From NCBI RefSeq assembly GCF_000936425.1, contig NZ_AVFK01000046.1, positions 1 to 48,302 on the forward strand: a stretch of DNA of 48,302 nt, given 5' to 3'. Below are positions 34,086 to 43,166 of this stretch, piece after piece. Position 1 is the stretch's first letter; each line of letters opens with the position of its first letter. Position numbers and translations under genes: made by a program. The stretch comes from Skermanella aerolata KACC 11604 (GTDB lineage: Bacteria; Pseudomonadota; Alphaproteobacteria; Azospirillales; Azospirillaceae). Under the pieces are notes generated by a model. The model was given only the letters and a program-made list of their open reading frames with translations. It was not told the DNA's origin and searched no databases.

Positions 34086-35084
34086 GTGCAGAATTTACCA
34101 GTGACGCATGACGCCTTCTTCCGGGCGCTGATGGACGAGCCCGGCGTGGCCGCAGCGCTGCTGCGCGAGCACCTGCCGGCCGAGGTGGCGGCCCTGCTGG
34201 CGCCCGACGCGCCGGAGCTGCTCGACGCCCACTTCGTGGCGGCGCATCTGCGCCACAGTCAGGCCGACCGGCTCTACAAGGCCCGTGCTCTGACAGGTGG
34301 CGAGGTCTACATCTACGTCCTGCTGGAGCACAAGAGTGCTCCGGACCCGGAGGTCGGGGTCCAGCTGCTGGGCTACCTGGCCGAGATCTGGCGCCGCCTG
34401 GACCGGCAGCGGCTGGAGCAGGACGGGGCGGTCGGCAGCGAGCGGCCGCCGATCGTGCCGCTGGTGATCTACCATGGCGCTCGCGAGTGGACCGTGCCGC
34501 TGTCGTTCGGCGAGACGGTGGCGGCCGATCCGGCTCTGCGGCCTTACCTGCCCGACTTCACCTACTCTCTACTCGATCTGGGTCAGGTGGCCGACGATCA
34601 GCTGTCCAGCCAGCGTGTTGCGCGGGGTGGGTTGCGGGTGCTGAAGTACAGCCACCGGCCGGACGGGCAGGGGGCGGCGGTGCTGGCGGCGGTCGACGAT
34701 CTGCTGGGTAGCGGAATTCTGGTCAGTGCGTTTATATACATCAACTGGGCTTACGACGCGGTCGACCGGCAGGCAATCGAGGGGGCGCTGGCCCAGGCGC
34801 CGGATGAGCAGAGGGAGGCGGTAATGTCAGTCATGGCGCAGGAACGCGAACAGGGACGTATCGAAGGCAGGGCTGAGGGTAGAGTTGAAGGTGAGGTCAA
34901 GGGCCAAGCCAAAGGTAAGGCTGAGACTCTGCTCCGGCTGCTTAATCGGCGCTTTCACAGTGTTTCGGAGGACTATCGGACCCAAGTTCTGGCTGCGAAT
35001 ACGGAACAGCTGGACACCTGGATCGACGCTGTGCTCGATGCGGAGTGCATCGAGAGCGTCTTTGGCAGACCGACCGCACATTGA
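34086..35084 (+). CDS. Rpn/YhgA-family recombination-promoting nuclease
   Basis: 332 aa from GTG 34086 (AGGAG about ten bases upstream). It is a member of the PD-(D/E)XK-like Rpn family (Pfam Transposase_31). The start 'LPVTHDAFFRALMDEPGVAA', the block 'GGEVYIYVLLEHKSAPDPEV' (the ExK of the nuclease), 'IVPLVIYHGAREWTVPLSFG' and 'LPDFTYSLLDLGQVADDQLS' are all diagnostic. A charged repeat, 'GRIEGRAEGRVEGEVKGQAK', and a C-terminal helix end it. Known members promote RecA-independent recombination in E. coli. The block follows a gap with a tandem repeat. A decayed second copy lies at 40583-40790. Confidence 0.9.
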   Translation: MQNLPVTHDAFFRALMDEPGVAAALLREHLPAEVAALLAPDAPELLDAHFVAAHLRHSQADRLYKARALTGGEVYIYVLLEHKSAPDPEVGVQLLGYLAEIWRRLDRQRLEQDGAVGSERPPIVPLVIYHGAREWTVPLSFGETVAADPALRPYLPDFTYSLLDLGQVADDQLSSQRVARGGLRVLKYSHRPDGQGAAVLAAVDDLLGSGILVSAFIYINWAYDAVDRQAIEGALAQAPDEQREAVMSVMAQEREQGRIEGRAEGRVEGEVKGQAKGKAETLLRLLNRRFHSVSEDYRTQVLAANTEQLDTWIDAVLDAECIESVFGRPTAH

Positions 35085-35419
35085 TCCTGCCGGTCGGTCG
35101 CACATCCCGGTGAGGCATTTACGGAGTATTGTGGCTGCGAACCGGTGGGTGAAGCAGGGTCAACCTGCAAAACCTGCCCTCCGTCAGCCGTGAAGGTGCA
35201 AGGCGCGATCCGCGCCCGTGTCGTGGGGAATGTCCAAGGTCGTCTGACGGCGTTGGACACCGTTGCATATCAGTTGGGCTTGTCAGCGGCATCGACGCGG
35301 GGGAAGCTGGACGCTTCTGAGAAAACGCTAGGCATGGCCGCTTCGGCTCCGCTGCCGCCGGGCGTCGAAGTATAGGAGCTGGGTGCACAGGGAAGTTGAA
35401 CCGCGCTGCGGCAGGGCGG
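35085..35419. other. No recognised gene
   Basis: The minus-strand frame 35119-35523 is open but serine/arginine/proline-rich and without a start site. I see no gene in the gap between the Rpn gene and the small gene that ends at 35420. Confidence 0.4.
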
Positions 35420-35599
35420 TCAGTGCAGCCACAGCGTACGGACCGGCGCCGCCGCCAGCAGGCGTTCGAGCTGCTCGATGCGCTTGGCGGCCTCTTCCAG
35501 GTGGGCCGCCAGCGCCTCGACATCGGTGTCGTCCAGCCTGGCCCGGACCAGGAAGGCGCGGGCGCGCAGGCTGTCGGTCAGAGTCAGGGCCCGTTTCAT
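35420..35599 (-). CDS. Small coiled-coil protein (59 aa)
   Basis: From ATG 35599: MKRALTLTDSLRARAFLVRA, then the amphipathic 'EALAAHLEEAAKRIEQLERL' and a short end. The helix has leucines in heptads, so a dimer is likely. The ribosome site is moderate (GGAAAAG). It is the distal gene of a leftward series with the genes at 35770-39847. Unknown family. Confidence 0.5.
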   Translation of the reverse strand: MKRALTLTDSLRARAFLVRARLDDTDVEALAAHLEEAAKRIEQLERLLAAAPVRTLWLH

Positions 35600-35769
35600 C
35601 TTTTCCGGCTCTCCGCGGCATCGGGATTCGGGCGAGCGGAGCGCGGGTTGCCGGCGGCGGGAATGCCCGCGGCAGGGCGGCAGTGAAGAGCGATCGTCAT
35701 GGCGCACCTCGACGTCGGAAGGTGCAGGCGCCGAAGACAAAGGCGGCGCCTGCCGGTGGAGTGGGCGGA

Positions 35770-36267
35770 TCACTCCGCCACGGCCGGTCCGGAGACGGCG
35801 TGCCGGAAGGGGCGCAGGCGCTCGCGGATGAGGGCGTGCCAGTCGCCGGCATCGCTGCCGGCGGTCAGGCCGAGGACGTCGAGCAGGGCGAGATAGGTCC
35901 ACCAGTCGCGCGAGCAAGCATCCGGCCGACCGTAGGGGCTGTGGGCGGCGATCAGGCCGGCGGCGGCGATCTGGTCTTCGCCCGCCATGTCCAGCTCGAT
36001 GTCGTTGGCGAGGGCGGCGGTCTCCTGGAGGCTGAGCGGGAACCGGGTACCGTCAAGCGCGCTCTTTGGTCGGTAGCCGGCGCCGAACTCGGTCATTGCC
36101 ATCGCCACGAAGCGGCTGAAGCCGAAGCCGAGCAGGCCGGTGGCTCGGGCTTCGAGGCGCCGGGCCTTGCGGTCGACGGCCGGATCGGTCACCAGCCAGC
36201 CGACCAGGGAAACGCGGACGCAGTCCGCCAGCACGCAGCGCTGGGCGCGGGTAAGGTCGTGAGGCAT
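35770..36267 (-). CDS. Hypothetical protein (165 aa)
   Basis: The start at 36267 is preceded by AAGGAG eight bases upstream; the frame is open to 36366 but arginine/proline-rich there. The protein begins MPHDLTRAQRCVLADCVRVS, contains 'LLGFGFSRFVAMAMTEFGAG' and the distal 'WWTYLALLDVLGLTAGSDAG', 'WHALIRERLRPFRHAVSG'. No signal peptide. It follows the ardC gene and its partners in the same direction, as plasmid accessory genes often do. Family not recognised. Confidence 0.65.
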   Translation of the reverse strand: MPHDLTRAQRCVLADCVRVSLVGWLVTDPAVDRKARRLEARATGLLGFGFSRFVAMAMTEFGAGYRPKSALDGTRFPLSLQETAALANDIELDMAGEDQIAAAGLIAAHSPYGRPDACSRDWWTYLALLDVLGLTAGSDAGDWHALIRERLRPFRHAVSGPAVAE

Positions 36268-36328
36268 GTCGTGTCTCCTTGAAGGGGGCACGGTCGTCCG
36301 GTTGGGACGGCCGGCCGGGGTGAAGGGG

Positions 36329-36645
36329 TCAGCGCGATCTGCGGTCCGGGGGAACATCGCCCGCACCCGGCTTGCCGGCTCCCGGCGCCGGACCCACGGG
36401 TCCGGGAAGACCGGGGAGGACGCGGTGCCGCCGGCGCCAGAGTTCGGCGGTTTGGGGCGGAGGTTCGCGAGCCTGGAGGGCGCGGAGCCGGAGATCGATC
36501 CGGATCAGGCGATCCCAGATCAGATCGTGGTGCTCGCGCTCCAGCCGGCCGGCCAGCTCGACGAGGAAGCCGGTCAACTCGAGATACGCCGCCTCGTGCG
36601 GCGTCAGGACGGCGGCTCCCGCCAGGAGGTCAGGCGGTCTGTCAT
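36329..36645 (-). pseudogene. Small gene with a frameshift in its first codons
   Basis: The ATG at 36645 overlaps the stop of the upstream 49-aa gene (ATGA), but its frame ends after 13 codons. One base away, a well-formed frame runs 'VLTPHEAAYLELTGFLVELA', 'REHHDLIWDRLIRIDLRLRA' and a proline/glycine-rich end, to a stop at 36329. That frame has no ATG or GTG near its beginning. A one-base change in codons 4-6 would join the two. Either the gene is broken, the sequence has an error, or translation begins at a TTG inside. Confidence 0.5.
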
Positions 36646-36791
36646 GACGTTGTCTCCTCTGCGGGGCGACGGTATCCAAGTCCGCCAAGCTTTTCCGGCG
36701 TCGGCGTCCCGAGATCGAGGCCGTCGTCCTTGCCGACGGAGCACAGGGTACGCGGGCTGGGACGCAGCATGCTGAGCGGGTATTCAGGCAT
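36642..36791 (-). CDS. Small hypothetical protein (49 aa)
   Basis: MPEYPLSMLRPSPRTLCSVG through LGTPTPEKLGGLGYRRPAEE and TTS. GGAGG lies seven bases before the ATG. It is translationally coupled to the following frame. The sequence is short, proline-rich and not recognised. It starts downstream of the terminator that follows ardC, so it may have its own promoter or depend on read-through. Confidence 0.5.
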   Translation of the reverse strand: MPEYPLSMLRPSPRTLCSVGKDDGLDLGTPTPEKLGGLGYRRPAEETTS

Positions 36792-36810
36792 GGGGGATCC
36801 TCCGGAACGG

Positions 36811-36837
36811 AAAAGCCCCCGCCGGGAGGGCGGGGGC
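36811..36837 (-). terminator. Intrinsic terminator after ardC
   Basis: On the minus strand, GCCCCCGCC / GGCGGGGGC pair over 9 bp around a 5-nt loop (36815-36837), followed by TTTT. It lies 50 bp after the ardC stop. Confidence 0.75.
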
Positions 36838-36888
36838 GGGGTTGGGTGCGGCGGGAATGGTGTCGAAGCCTCTCTTGTTGAGAGCTCG

Positions 36889-37938
36889 TCATCCCTCTCT
36901 TTTCCAGACGGGCTGGGCGGCGGCGCATTCCGGGGCTGGCGGCTCGTCGGGGCTGGGCAGGCCGCCGCGCTCGAGCAGGAACCCGAAGGCCTGTCGGGCC
37001 TGCCGGGTGGCGGCGAACAGGGCCCGGCTGTCGGCGCGCAGCCGGGCCAGCCAGTGGCCGATGTATTCCGGGTGCTGGAGCCTGCCGGTCACCCCGAAAT
37101 AGGCGCACAGGATGGCGGCGCCGAACTCGGCGCACAGCTCCTCGCGCGCCACGGCGTCCGGGCCGGGGTCGGTCAGGTCGGGCCGCTCGAGACGGCCGGG
37201 GCCGCCGCTCCAGTGGACGATCTCGTGGAGCAGGGTGGCGTCGTAGTGCTCCGGCCCGGCGTCGCCGGAGCGCTCGACGAAGCGGGACAGGAACGGCATG
37301 GCGACCTGGTCGCTGGGTGGGTGATACCACGCCTCGTCGCCGCCGTGGCGGAGGTTGACCCCGGCGGTGACGACGAAGTCGCGGATGCGCTGGCGGGTGG
37401 AGCAGCCATAGTCGGCGACGCGCGGGGTGTACAGCCGGTCGGGCAGCCCGATGATCTGGTCGAGGTTGAAGACCCAAAACGCCTTGGCGTAGGGCACCGT
37501 CTCGGTGTCGCGGGTGTGGCCGTCCGGGTCGATCCAGGCCGGCACCTTCTTCTCGAAGGTGCCGTAGCGGATACCGAGGCAGTCGCGCCGGCCCTTGGGC
37601 CTGGCCAGCGTCTCGTCGGACAGCCGGCCGCCGAGTTGGCGCATCTGGGCGAAGGTCAGCCAGCGGTGGCTGGCATAGCCGTGCCGCCGCGCTTCCAGCC
37701 AGAACAGCAGGGTGTTGGTGCCGGTATAGGCCTTGCCGGTGAAGCCGTTGACCGGCAGGGCGCCGGCCTTGTGCCACGGGCAGCGCCAGTGAGCCTGCGG
37801 GCCAAGGGCTTCGAGTTCGCGGATGATGCGGCCGGTGACCTCGGCCGCCAAGTCGAACCGGCCGGTGGGCCCACCGGCTGTGCCGGACGCGGCGCCGGCG
37901 GCGGCGCGGATGTTGACATGTTCCTGAAACGTGCTCAT
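36889..37938 (-). CDS. ardC: ArdC-type anti-restriction protein
   Basis: 349 aa from ATG 37938 with CAGGAG upstream. The N-terminal ssDNA-binding domain (DUF1738-type) has 'GRFDLAAEVTGRIIRELEAL', 'WRCPWHKAGALPVNGFTGKA', 'YTGTNTLLFWLEARRHGYAS' and 'WLTFAQMRQLGGRL'. The C-terminal zinc metallopeptidase domain has the HExxH motif in 'YDATLLHEIVHWSGGPGRLE' (about 236-243) and the third ligand region 'AREELCAEFGAAILCAYFGV'. ArdC proteins protect incoming plasmid DNA from restriction in the recipient. The genes at 38082 and 38882 read in the same direction upstream, so this may be a leading-region-type operon. Confidence 0.92.
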   Translation of the reverse strand: MSTFQEHVNIRAAAGAASGTAGGPTGRFDLAAEVTGRIIRELEALGPQAHWRCPWHKAGALPVNGFTGKAYTGTNTLLFWLEARRHGYASHRWLTFAQMRQLGGRLSDETLARPKGRRDCLGIRYGTFEKKVPAWIDPDGHTRDTETVPYAKAFWVFNLDQIIGLPDRLYTPRVADYGCSTRQRIRDFVVTAGVNLRHGGDEAWYHPPSDQVAMPFLSRFVERSGDAGPEHYDATLLHEIVHWSGGPGRLERPDLTDPGPDAVAREELCAEFGAAILCAYFGVTGRLQHPEYIGHWLARLRADSRALFAATRQARQAFGFLLERGGLPSPDEPPAPECAAAQPVWKREG

Positions 37939-38081
37939 CACAACTCCTGTTTGAGCAAAGTCGCCGGGACGACAGCCCTCGGCGGCGCGGGGGTGATCTG
38001 CGGGACGGCCGGGCGCGGTTCAGGGGCGCCCGGCCGTTTTGCGGTCGAGGGGGCCGGGGGCAAGCCCGACGGGGCAGGGTC

Positions 38082-38666
38082 TCAGGCGCTGCGCGCCCGC
38101 CGGCGCCCGGCCTGGCGCTCGTCATCGGGCGGAGCCGCGCTTTCCTCAACGACTTCGCCAGTTTCGGCGTCGTAGCGGGTGCCGCCGACGCTGACGGCCT
38201 GCGCGCCGGTGTTGCCGGCGGGCGCGTCGTTGGCGGCCTGCACCGGATCGGTAGGAGGCCGCAGGGTCAGGCGCAGGCAGGCGATCGGGTCGGCAACGTA
38301 GAGGTCGTAGCCCTGGCCGTCGCAGCTGACATGTGCGACGCCGCAGACGCGGGAGTGCTGGCCGCCATCGGCCCGGATGCGCCCGGTGGCGTAGAGGATC
38401 CTGAAGGGAGCCGCACCCGCTGGCTGGCCGTCGCGGTCCAGGTTGGGGACCATGAACATCTGGCGGCTGCCGAACAGGCTGTCGAGCTGGACGTTGAAGC
38501 CGGTGCCGGCGCGGTTGGGCCAGGCGGCGCCGGTCTCGACGGCGCGCTTGCCGGTGTTGAAGAACAGGCGGAAGGCGGGGGCATTGGCGGGGATCATGGC
38601 GACGGTCTCCTCTGGCGCCGGGGCGCGGGCTGGTTGCGCTGACTGTCTTTTTTGAAAGACGCCCAT
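38082..38666 (-). CDS. Hypothetical protein upstream of ardC (194 aa)
   Basis: From ATG 38666 with AAAGAGG upstream. The body contains 'MIPANAPAFRLFFNTGKRAV', 'GFNVQLDSLFGSRQMFMVPN', 'FRILYATGRIRADGGQHSRV' and 'VSCDGQGYDLYVADPIACLR', then a low-complexity charged tail. The central part looks like a beta-rich globular domain. Accessory plasmid genes in this place are often single-strand-DNA or anti-restriction partners, but I do not recognise it. Confidence 0.65.
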   Translation of the reverse strand: MGVFQKRQSAQPARAPAPEETVAMIPANAPAFRLFFNTGKRAVETGAAWPNRAGTGFNVQLDSLFGSRQMFMVPNLDRDGQPAGAAPFRILYATGRIRADGGQHSRVCGVAHVSCDGQGYDLYVADPIACLRLTLRPPTDPVQAANDAPAGNTGAQAVSVGGTRYDAETGEVVEESAAPPDDERQAGRRRARSA

Positions 38667-38843
38667 CACCTCTTTTTCCCTGGAGCCGGAGGGCTGCCGG
38701 CCGGGCGGGAGCGTGCCGGGACAGGGTGCTGCGGGGCCGAAGCTTAGGCGGGGAGGGGGAGAGCACCGGGGCTGGTCAGTGCCAGGTTAGGTGCGGCGCG
38801 ATCTGCCGCGTGGGAGCGCCGGAGCAGGGTGGCGACGCGGACC

Positions 38844-38869
38844 GGGGAGCTGGGTTTCCCCAGCTCCCC
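38844..38869. terminator. Strong stem-loop, 11 bp
   Basis: GGGGAGCTGGG and CCCAGCTCCCC form a perfect 11-bp stem around TTTC. It is followed by CTTTG on the plus strand but has no U-run on the minus strand, where the preceding gene (stop 38882) ends. It may stop transcription weakly or stabilise the mRNA end. Confidence 0.45.
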
Positions 38870-38881
38870 TTTGTGGCGGCG

Positions 38882-39847
38882 TCAGGCCGGCCGCCGCGCG
38901 CCCGGCCGCCTCGCCCGACAGGCCGGCGGGGTCCATTCCGAGGGCAGGGAGCGGAACAGGGCGATGTCGCCGCTGTCGGTCACCTGCACAGTTGCGACGA
39001 TGCGCCGGTAGGCCTCGCAGGCGGCTTCGAGCCGCCACTCCCAGAAGGCGTGCTGTTTGTCCAGCTTGCGGTAGCGCTCGCGCAGGCGCTCGAGATCGTC
39101 CTCGCTGACGTCGCGGCTGCCGAGTTCGGCCCGCAGCGCCCGGCCCTCGGCCGCCAGCCGCCCCATCTGGTCGGCGGTGGTGTTGAGGTTGCTGTAAGCG
39201 TTGAGGCAGGCGCCGTAGACGGTCTGGATCTGGCACCAGGCGAGCGCCTCGTCCCAGTCGGCGAAGCTGGCGTCGGTCAGGAAGGTCCTGACCTGGGCCT
39301 CGAAGCGCTCGGCGGCCTCCTCGCCGTCGAGGCCGGCGTGCCGGACCAGCGGATCGATCCGGCGGTGGCGCGTCAGGGTCAGCGTTGCCGCCTCGCGCGC
39401 CCGCCGCAGCCGGTCGGCCAGTTCCGAGCGCCGGATTTCGCCGAGGTTGTGGAGGTTGATCAGGCGCAGGCTCTCGCGGTGGATCTCGCCGGGCGTCATC
39501 GGCTGCGGCCGGCCGTCCTGCCAGACGATCCAGAAGGCCGGGGCGGGGAGCGTCTGGCCGGTCGTCCCGCAGCCGGTCGGCCGGTGCCGGCAGTCCGGCA
39601 GCTCGCGTGCCCGGATGCCCCTGGCGGCGTCATCGTGGCATCCCGCCAGCACGTCGGCCCGGACCGCGCCGGCGGGAGCCTCGGCCGGATAGTTCCTGGC
39701 CTCGATCCACAGTTTGGACTGCCGGACCAGCTCCTCGGCGCGCAGCTTGGCTTCCTCGTGCTGCTGCCGGATCTTGAGGCGGAGAGTGTCGTTGAGCCGG
39801 CGCAGGGCTTCGCCATGGGGAGACAGCTTGAGCTTCAGGGTTGCCAT
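38882..39847 (-). CDS. Hypothetical charged helical protein (321 aa)
   Basis: The ATG has GGAG seven bases upstream. Long helices: 'EALRRLNDTLRLKIRQQHEE', 'LRAEELVRQSKLWIEARNYP', 'EIRRSELADRLRRAREAATL', 'DVSEDDLERLRERYRKLDKQ'. It also holds a conserved-looking middle, 'APAFWIVWQDGRPQPMTPGE', and a cysteine/histidine pair region (about 70-95, 'LPDCRHRPTGCGT'). There is no membrane segment. It is the first gene of the leftward set that leads to ardC. Not recognised. Codon usage equals that of its neighbours. Confidence 0.7.
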   Translation of the reverse strand: MATLKLKLSPHGEALRRLNDTLRLKIRQQHEEAKLRAEELVRQSKLWIEARNYPAEAPAGAVRADVLAGCHDDAARGIRARELPDCRHRPTGCGTTGQTLPAPAFWIVWQDGRPQPMTPGEIHRESLRLINLHNLGEIRRSELADRLRRAREAATLTLTRHRRIDPLVRHAGLDGEEAAERFEAQVRTFLTDASFADWDEALAWCQIQTVYGACLNAYSNLNTTADQMGRLAAEGRALRAELGSRDVSEDDLERLRERYRKLDKQHAFWEWRLEAACEAYRRIVATVQVTDSGDIALFRSLPSEWTPPACRARRPGARRPA

Positions 39848-40582
39848 CGTCGATCTCCATCGGGGGGTTGTTGCGGGATCGCGCGGTCCTTGCTGCCTGT
39901 GCCGCTGGTGGCGGAGGTGAGGGCCGCGGGGTCGTCCGAGACGCTGGACCCGCGTCTCTCTCGACGCGTCCTGAGCAATCGAGGGGAAGCGGTGTCAGGG
40001 GGAGCGCAGCTCCGGCCGGAGGCCGCAAGCCACGCGCAGGGCGGCGGCGTTGCGCGGGACGCGAGGCGGCGTCAATGATCTTTGTCGAATAGCGCCTGGC
40101 CTCCGCCTTGCGGACCCGCGCGGTGCCGCCGCCCGAGCATGGCGCAGCCCTTGACGGCGCGCGGGGGCCCCTCGGTTACCCTGGCGGTGTCGAGAGAGAG
40201 AGTTATACGAAGCAGGGAATGGGGATCGGGGAAGGGCGTGCTCTTCCCCGAGGGAGCACGTGCTAGGAGAGGCCGGGTTGCGTCCGGACGCGGGCGCGGG
40301 GCCGGGTTGCGTTCTTGAGCGCGGCCCTGCCCTGCGTCTGCGGCCGGCGCGGCCCTGCCTCTCACCACATCAGCCGTCCCGATGCGCTCTGCGTCGGGGA
40401 TCGTCACTTGCACAGTTGGTCTTCAGGTCGGGGGCGAGGCTCCCCTTTGCCGGAGATCGGCGTCGCGAAGTTCCGACAGACCGGTGACGACCGGGACACG
40501 CTGGTCGCTGCCTGACGATGCCGCCGCGCACGATGCAGGACAGGGGGGCTTCGATCAGGCGCCGGTGTGAGACCTGGCGGAA
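39848..40582. other. No recognised gene
   Basis: Very GC-rich. Frames on both strands (for example 40072-40413 minus) are arginine/proline/glycine-rich without start sites. It may hold the promoter of the 39847-leftward operon close to its right end. Confidence 0.4.
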
Positions 40583-40790
40583 ACGGTCAGCCGGCGTGTT
40601 GCGCGGGGCGGGCTGCGGGTGCTGGAGTATAGCCATCGGCTGGATGGGTAGGGAGTAGCGGTGCTGTCAGCGATTCGATATTCGGTGGTTGGCGGAATTC
40701 TGATCGCTACGTTCCTATATCAACCGGGTGTTTGACGCGGCGAGCCGGTAAGTCATAAAGGCGGCGCTGACCCTGGCGCTGGTCAGCCGG
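40583..40790 (+). pseudogene. Decayed copy of the Rpn gene
   Basis: The nucleotide sequence runs parallel to part of the Rpn gene at about 34600-34810: AGCCGGCGTGTTGCGCGGGG, then GCGGGTGCTGGAGTATAGCC and GGCGGAATTCTGATCGCTAC. Where the intact gene encodes 'RVARGGLRVLKYSHRPDG' this copy has 'RVARGGLRVLEYSHRLDG' followed by a stop. Further stops and frame changes follow. It ends shortly before the RecD-like gene. Confidence 0.8.
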
Positions 40791-40822
40791 GGTCGAACTG
40801 CAGGAGTTGGAGTTTTGAAGTC

Positions 40823-43027
40823 TTGACCACTGCCCCGGAGGGCTTGGCACGCCAGCACGCCGGTGAGATGCTGGTCGGCACGGTCGAGCGGGTGACCTTC
40901 CACAATCCGGAGACCGGCTTCTGCGTGCTGCGCGTTCAGGTGCGCGGGCGCCGCGACCTGGCCACCGTGGTCGGGCAGGCGGCGGCGATCACCGCGGGTG
41001 AGCGCATCCAGGCGACCGGGTAATGGGTCAACGACCGCAGCCACGGCCTGCAGTTCCGCGCCTCCCTCCTCCAGTCGGCACCGCCCGCTTCTGCCGAGGG
41101 CATCGAGAAGTACCTGTCCTCCGGCCTGATCCGCGGCATCGGCCCGATCTACGCCCGCAAGCTGATCGCCGCCTTCGGCGATGCCGTGTTCGAGGTCATC
41201 GAGGCGGAACCCGAGCGGCTGCGCGCGCTGCCCGGCATCGGCCCGCAGCGGGCCCGCCAGATCATCGAGGGCTGGGCCGAGCAGCGTGCCGTCCGCGAGA
41301 TCATGATCTTCCTGCACGGCCATCAGATCAGCACATCCCGGAGCGTTCGGATCTACCGGCTCTACGGCAGCGATGCGATCCGCCTGATCAGCGAGAACCC
41401 GTACCGGCTTGCCCGCGACGTGCGCGGTATCGGCTTCGCCTCCGCCGACCGGATCGCCGCCGTCTTTGGCATTGCCTGGGAGTCGCTGCTGCGTATCCGG
41501 GCCGGCCTGTCGCATGTCCTGGCCGAAGCGATGGATGAGGGGCACTGCGGCTTGCCGCGCGACGAGCTGGTCGAGGCCGCGGCAAAGGTGCTGGAGGTGG
41601 AGGCCGGGTTGGTCGAGCAGGCCATCGCCGAGGAGGTGGCGGGGGGCACGCTGGTCGAGGATGCGATCGGTGGCCGGCCGGCGGTGTTTCTGGGCTGGCT
41701 GTTCCACTCCGAGCGCAACATTGCCGAGCGGCTGGGCGCCCTCGGCCGCGGTCCGCCGCCCTGGTCCGGGATCGATGCCGACCGGGCCATCCCCTGGGTC
41801 GAAGGACGGGCCGGAATATCGTTGGCGCCGAGCCAGGCGGCGGCACTGCGCCAGGCGCTGCGTGCCAAGGTGCTGGTCATCACCGGCGGCCCCGGTGTCG
41901 GCAAGACGACGCTGGTCAACAGCATCATCAAAATACTCGCGGTCAAGCATGTCGGCATCCTGCTGGCGGCGCCCACCGGTCGGGCGGCCAAACGGATGAA
42001 CGAGGCAACAGAGCTGGAGGCCAGGACCCTGCACCGGCTGCTCGAGGTCGATCCCGGCACCGGCGGCTTCAAGCGCTCGGAACAGAACCCGCTGGAGGGC
42101 GACCTGCTGGTGGTGGACGAAACGTCGATGGTCGACGTCCCGCTGATGTACGCGCTGCTCAGGGCCGTTCCGCCCGGAATGGCGCTGCTGCTGGTCGGCG
42201 ACGTCGACCAGCTGCCCAGCGTCGGACCGGGACGGGTGCTGGGCGATATCATCGACAGCGGCCTCGTGCCGGTGGTGCGGCTGACCGAGGTGTTCCGGCA
42301 GGCGGCCAGCAGCCGGATCATCACCAACGCCCACCGCATCCACACAGGCAGGCTGCCGCTGCTGCCGGGCCGGGGAGAAACCAGCGACTTCCACTGGGTT
42401 GACGCCAACACGCCCGAACGGCTGGTGGACACGCTCGTCCATCTGGTCGCCCGCCACCTGCCGCGCAGCCAGGGGTTCGACCCAATCCGCGACATCCAGG
42501 TGCTGTGCCCGATGAATGTCGGGTCGGTGGGCGCACGCTCCCTGAACATCGAGCTGCAGAAGGCGATCAACCCGCCCGGTGCGGTTCGGGTCGAACGGTT
42601 CGGCTTTGCCTTCGGCGCCGGGGACAAGGTGATGCAGATCGTCAACGACTACGACAAGGAGGTCTACAACGGCGACATCGGCCGGATCATGTCGGTTGAT
42701 CCAGACAAGGCGGAGCTGGTGATCCGGTTTGATGAGCGCGACGTCCCCTACCGCTTCGATGAACTGGACCAGGTGGTGCTGGCCTACGCCACGACGATCC
42801 ACAAGAGCCAGGGCTCGGAGTACCCGGTCGTGATGATCCCGATGACGCTGCAGCACCTGGTCATGCTGCACCGGAACCTGCTTTACACCGGCGTCACCCG
42901 GGGCAAGCGGCTGGTCATCCTGGTCGGCGAGAAGAAGGCCTGCGCGGTGGCGGTTTACGGCACCATGACCAAACCCCGCTATACCAAGCTGCTCGAGTGG
43001 GGTGAGATTTATGCCAGGCCGGTTTGA
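40823..43027 (+). pseudogene. recD2: RecD2-like ATP-dependent helicase, interrupted by one in-frame stop
   Basis: A continuous frame of 735 codons (TTG start; an ATG 15 codons later is possible) with a single TAA at 41021-41023 (codon 67). Before it: 'VERVTFHNPETGFCVLRVQV'. After it: 'WVNDRSHGLQFRASLLQS', the helix-hairpin-helix 'LRALPGIGPQRARQIIEGWA', Walker A 'LVITGGPGVGKTTLVNSIIK' (about 352-370), Walker B 'DLLVVDETSMVDVPLMYALL' and motif VI 'VVLAYATTIHKSQGSEYPVV'. No other frame defect is visible, so the mutation is young. A product starting later (first candidates near 41186) would lack the N-terminal OB part but keep the helicase domains. RecD2 proteins unwind DNA 5'-3' with no need of RecBC. 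Confidence 0.88.
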
Positions 43028-43166
43028 GCAGAAGCCTCGCCGACGTGGCTGGTTTCACGACTGGAGGGTCTGCAGCACCGGGAACTGGGCTGTGCTATAG
43101 CTCCGGGCCGAAGCGGATGATTGTGCCCGTCCGAGGAGGAGTGCGTTTGTTGTCGGGAAAGCTGCC

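Noticed and set aside
36329-38149. 606-codon open frame on the minus strand
   Set aside because: Most of it is an arginine/proline-rich shadow of ardC in another frame. Only its last 80-100 codons (36329-36640) look like protein and are listed as a frameshifted small gene.
40715-42871. 718-codon open frame on the minus strand
   Set aside because: It is antisense to the RecD2-like gene, whose helicase motifs are unmistakable. Its own translation has biased Asp/Gln/His/Arg composition typical for the antisense of a GC-rich gene.
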